A stretch of 58,850 nucleotides of DNA from an uncultured Flavobacterium sp. (lineage in GTDB: Bacteria > Bacteroidota > Bacteroidia > Flavobacteriales > Flavobacteriaceae), in NCBI RefSeq assembly GCF_946478785.1, contig NZ_CAMLDD010000031.1:1-58850 (forward strand). Reading direction: 5' to 3'. The position numbers were made by a program, and so were the translations under genes. Below, piece after piece: positions 57,301-58,850 of this stretch; the stretch's first letter is position 1; every line of letters starts with the position of its first letter. The notes under the pieces were generated by a model. The model saw nothing but the letters and a program-made list of their open reading frames with translations, had not been told where the DNA came from and did no database searches.

Positions 57301-58850
57301 CCAACAGATGCTAATGTTGGACTGGGTGGAAATACATCATTTACAACAACTGTTACCACAGCAGGTTCGGAAATAACAAATCATCAATGGCAAGTAAGTA
57401 CTGATAATGGAATCACGTGGTCTAATATTACTAATGCAGGTGTTTATTCTACGGCTACAACTGCAAGTTTGACTATTACTGGTGCAACTGCAGTAATGAA
57501 TGGTTATAAATATAGAGATGTTGTTTCTCAAAGTAATAGGATCTGTACTGTTGTTTCTAGGGTAGCTAATTTATGTGTTGCTCCGGCTGTTCCTACAATT
57601 TCATCTGTAGCAGCGACATGTTCATCGGCGGGAACTAGTACAATAAGTAATTATCTTGCATCGAATACTTATACTTTTGATCCGGCAACATCAGGAATCA
57701 CTATAGACACAACAACGGGATTGATAAGCGGGCTGACAGTTGGAACATCTTATACTTTAACTTCAGCTAATGGAAGTTGTACATCGGTACCTTCATCTGC
57801 TTTTAGCAATGCAGCGATGTTGGCAGCACCAGCAGCTACATTAGTATTGAGTGGAACAGGCTCAATTTGTACAGGAGCTATAACAAATATAAATGTAACG
57901 AATTCAGAAGTTGGAATTAGTTATCAATTGCGAGATGGAGCAACAAATATAGGTACGGCAGTTTTAGGAACAGGAGGAACGATTAGTCTTTCAACAGGAG
58001 TATTAAATACAACTACTACATTTAATGTTTTGGCAACTAATACTTCTACAACTTGTTCAATACAATTAACAGAAACTGAAATTGTAACTGTAAATAATTG
58101 TCCTCCAGTAGCCTCGAACAGTGCTATAAATGTACTAGAAGAGAGTGTTGATACTGCATTAGGATTAACAGCTCCAACGGATGCAGACACTACAACTCTT
58201 ACCATTACTGTTACAGGATTACCAACTTTGGGAACAATAACCCTGGCTAGCGGAACAATAGTAACTAATGGACAAACTCTCACGAGTGCTGAGTTGACAG
58301 GATTGCAATATGACGCTCCGGCGGACTATAATGGAATCGATTCGGTTGGTAATTTTACTTACAGTGTGAGTGATGGAACTACTAGTGTAAACGGGCAAAC
58401 TACGATCACCGTAACGGCGGTAAATGATGCACCGGTTGCAAACAATGATACAAATGCGGCCATTTTATCAACAGCAGGCGCGACAGCGATCAATGCATTA
58501 ACAGCAACAGATACCGATGGAACGATAGCAACTTATACTGTTCTAAGTTTACCGGCAAACGGAATCTTAGCCTTATCAGGAACAGCAGTAACAGTAAATC
58601 AAGTGTTGACACCAGCAGAAGTAGCTTTGTTGACCTACGATCCAAGTGGAACATTCACAGGGGACGATACGTTTACTTTTACCGCAACAGACAACAATGG
58701 AGCTATAGATGCAACACCTGCAACGATAACGATTCCAGTTGGAAATAATGCACCAACGGCTAATGATGATTCAAACGCAAGTATTCCTTCAGTATCAGGC
58801 GCGACAGCGATCAATGCATTAACAGCAACAGATACCGATGGAACGATAGC
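54358..58850 (+). CDS. Giant secreted adhesin-like protein, 5' part only
   Basis: Open from the ATG at 54358 to the window end, giving 1497 codons with no stop, so the gene is truncated by the edge. A long N-terminal region ends in a signal peptide (LLLLCTNKTFAQ, cut near residue 38). Order of domains: a beta-rich region (40-195); glycine-rich repeats (about 197-540); a DUF11 domain (about 568-685); a thrombospondin-3-like DxDxDG block (about 694-720); a lectin- or jelly-roll-like domain (about 720-900); a second thrombospondin-3 block (about 900-927); Ig-like segments with paired cysteines (about 975-1245); and cadherin-like tandem repeats from about 1250. It should be a T9SS surface adhesin. 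Its C-terminal sorting domain lies outside the window. Confidence 0.9.
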   Translation, partial: MVNFTFLKILTTTRKWTLNIFLVCFLLLLCTNKTFAQAGKDGALTVTAANTVLNRYTRVTADVLAGSNTVTVTNIAELNRDAISYLPAGYVTNATGFASNALVAGDLIMLYQAQGAVIDDTNTINYGAVTNYNGAGSYELAYVSSVAGNVITLSCNTRLSYYAARYVQVIRIPQYTTLTVTNPGTVVATPWGAPTFGGADESAIERRRGGLVGILADHIVNNGSINANDAGFRGGTRENTTSGTGGNFYTDFRTTNAALSAEKGEGIAGYRTDYDTSGRYGRGAAANGGGGGNAHNSGGGGGANGGNPGDWFRGAGVMNGTCAWALDPNYIANGNKLTTSSGGGSGGYTYSSSNLDACTVGPSYPAGFISAGVPAAAVSNATWGGDYRDAVGGLGGRPLTSTATSMQSQIFFGGGGGAGDGNDNASADGGDGGGIVFLIVANDITGSGTIQANGQNGFNTIGGHNDAPGGGGGGGTVLIEASTLANTINANGGRGGSQLITGAEAEGPGGGGGGGVISVKATTDSSVKTILGGVNGETDSSSVTEFKANGATSGNIGSILEITVPLNSSVCQTDLQVDKIVDNASPNVGDNVTFTITARNNGPNDATHVKVEDILPTGYTFVNAITATGSWSAPDWSIGNMASGAIATMTITARVKTTGPYNNTATISSIAIFDPVLSNNLSTPTVIPLVPSDADNDDVPDYLDLDDDNDGVLDADECSNLIMAGSFENVTGLSDGNNTSGIDISPWTLGTGASANIVQVDGPGAYTYPNGFGPQMSADPSLENVDTKQHYLDIVNGGNDFYQTFTLSSTSVLNFSGFFSSRNTGPGNASAATGIGSIKIRNGAGVLGTVVATTGDISVSNNTSWTLVEGTVTLPAGIYSYVVSMDDKMNFDNATLNSICDTDGDGIPNKDDTDSDNDGCSDANEYYNLVTADGADGGVYGIGTPTVNANGLVTGPVAATYSGTYTNAISAGTASVLNAATPTDANVGLGGNTSFTTTVTTAGSEITNHQWQVSTDNGITWSNITNAGVYSTATTASLTITGATAVMNGYKYRDVVSQSNRICTVVSRVANLCVAPAVPTISSVAATCSSAGTSTISNYLASNTYTFDPATSGITIDTTTGLISGLTVGTSYTLTSANGSCTSVPSSAFSNAAMLAAPAATLVLSGTGSICTGAITNINVTNSEVGISYQLRDGATNIGTAVLGTGGTISLSTGVLNTTTTFNVLATNTSTTCSIQLTETEIVTVNNCPPVASNSAINVLEESVDTALGLTAPTDADTTTLTITVTGLPTLGTITLASGTIVTNGQTLTSAELTGLQYDAPADYNGIDSVGNFTYSVSDGTTSVNGQTTITVTAVNDAPVANNDTNAAILSTAGATAINALTATDTDGTIATYTVLSLPANGILALSGTAVTVNQVLTPAEVALLTYDPSGTFTGDDTFTFTATDNNGAIDATPATITIPVGNNAPTANDDSNASIPSVSGATAINALTATDTDGTI
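54946..55980 (+). repeat. Glycine-rich beta-solenoid-like repeats in the giant protein
   Basis: Four related units have a run of glycines, a short hydrophobic strand and then an ANG/NAN turn: GGLVGILADHIVNNGSINAN (first unit), GGGIVFLIVANDITGSGTIQ plus ANG, GGTVLIEASTLANTINANGG, and GGVISVKATTDSSVKTILGG. They recur at about 40 residues in the last three. Between units 1 and 2 lies a long glycine-rich insertion. The DNA is markedly GC-richer here than in the surroundings because of GGN codons. Confidence 0.7.
58475..58850 (+). repeat. Near-identical 321-bp tandem repeat, running off the window
   Basis: A 55-base block starting CAGGCGCGACAGCGATCAAT is identical at 58475-58529 and 58796-58850, giving a period of 321 bases (107 residues). 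The encoded unit (ATAINALTATDTDGTIATYT) resembles a cadherin-like/VCBS repeat. Identity at the DNA level indicates recent duplication or gene conversion. Confidence 0.85.

Overview
The window is AT-rich chromosomal DNA from a member of the Bacteroidota, almost certainly Flavobacterium or a close relative. Several things support this. Protein families are typical of the group: PorP/SprF, the gliding-motility type C-terminal domain, PorD/DUF4835, RprX/RprY, YtxJ and OstA-like proteins. There are no Shine-Dalgarno sequences. Several promoters match the Bacteroidota form TTG-N17-23-TAnnTTTG. Most of the window is well-packed housekeeping DNA. The two ends carry parts of two different giant surface proteins, both cut by the window edges.

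Layout. 1-4398: the 3' end of a giant repetitive type IX secretion (T9SS) adhesin with a type B C-terminal domain, then a PorP/SprF-like outer-membrane protein and an OmpA-family protein. 4649-9905: ligA; a 5'-nucleotidase split into two minus-strand genes; a small conserved protein; dapA. 9943-16765: one long plus-strand transcription unit with a clear promoter and terminator, holding bamD, an omega-like RNA polymerase subunit, coaBC, porD/DUF4835, recN, a TPR protein and fabV. 16752-20838: glycosyltransferase, coaE, and the RprX/RprY two-component pair. 20867-29059, minus strand: OsmC, a DUF349 protein, aroE, a TPR protein, a class III aminotransferase and an OstA-like protein. 29298-35649: GH13 amylase lipoprotein, ytxJ (minus), clpB, a 39-residue membrane peptide and a DUF808 membrane protein.

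35704-47105, minus strand: pheT; an RND efflux operon (adaptor, pump, TolC-type channel, then a bestrophin-like channel); an ABC exporter. 47347-47424 is tRNA-Val(UAC). 47713-50690 looks more accessory: a Crp/Fnr regulator, a SnoaL-like protein and a TPR/AraC membrane regulator. After about 1 kb of AT-rich non-coding DNA come a sensor kinase, a NarL-type response regulator and the 5' 4.5 kb of a second giant secreted protein. That protein has a signal peptide, glycine-rich repeats, a DUF11 domain, thrombospondin-3-like calcium-binding motifs, an Ig-like domain and long near-identical tandem repeats running off the window.

Most interesting points: (i) the kinase/regulator/glycine-rich adhesin locus at 51716-58850; (ii) two inverted copies of an intergenic repeat element (26031-26116 and 45038-45168) whose hairpin arms differ in sequence but keep pairing; (iii) a bidirectional terminator at 6682-6722 whose arm encodes the last residues of a protein. 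No CRISPR array, phage or intact insertion sequence was seen.
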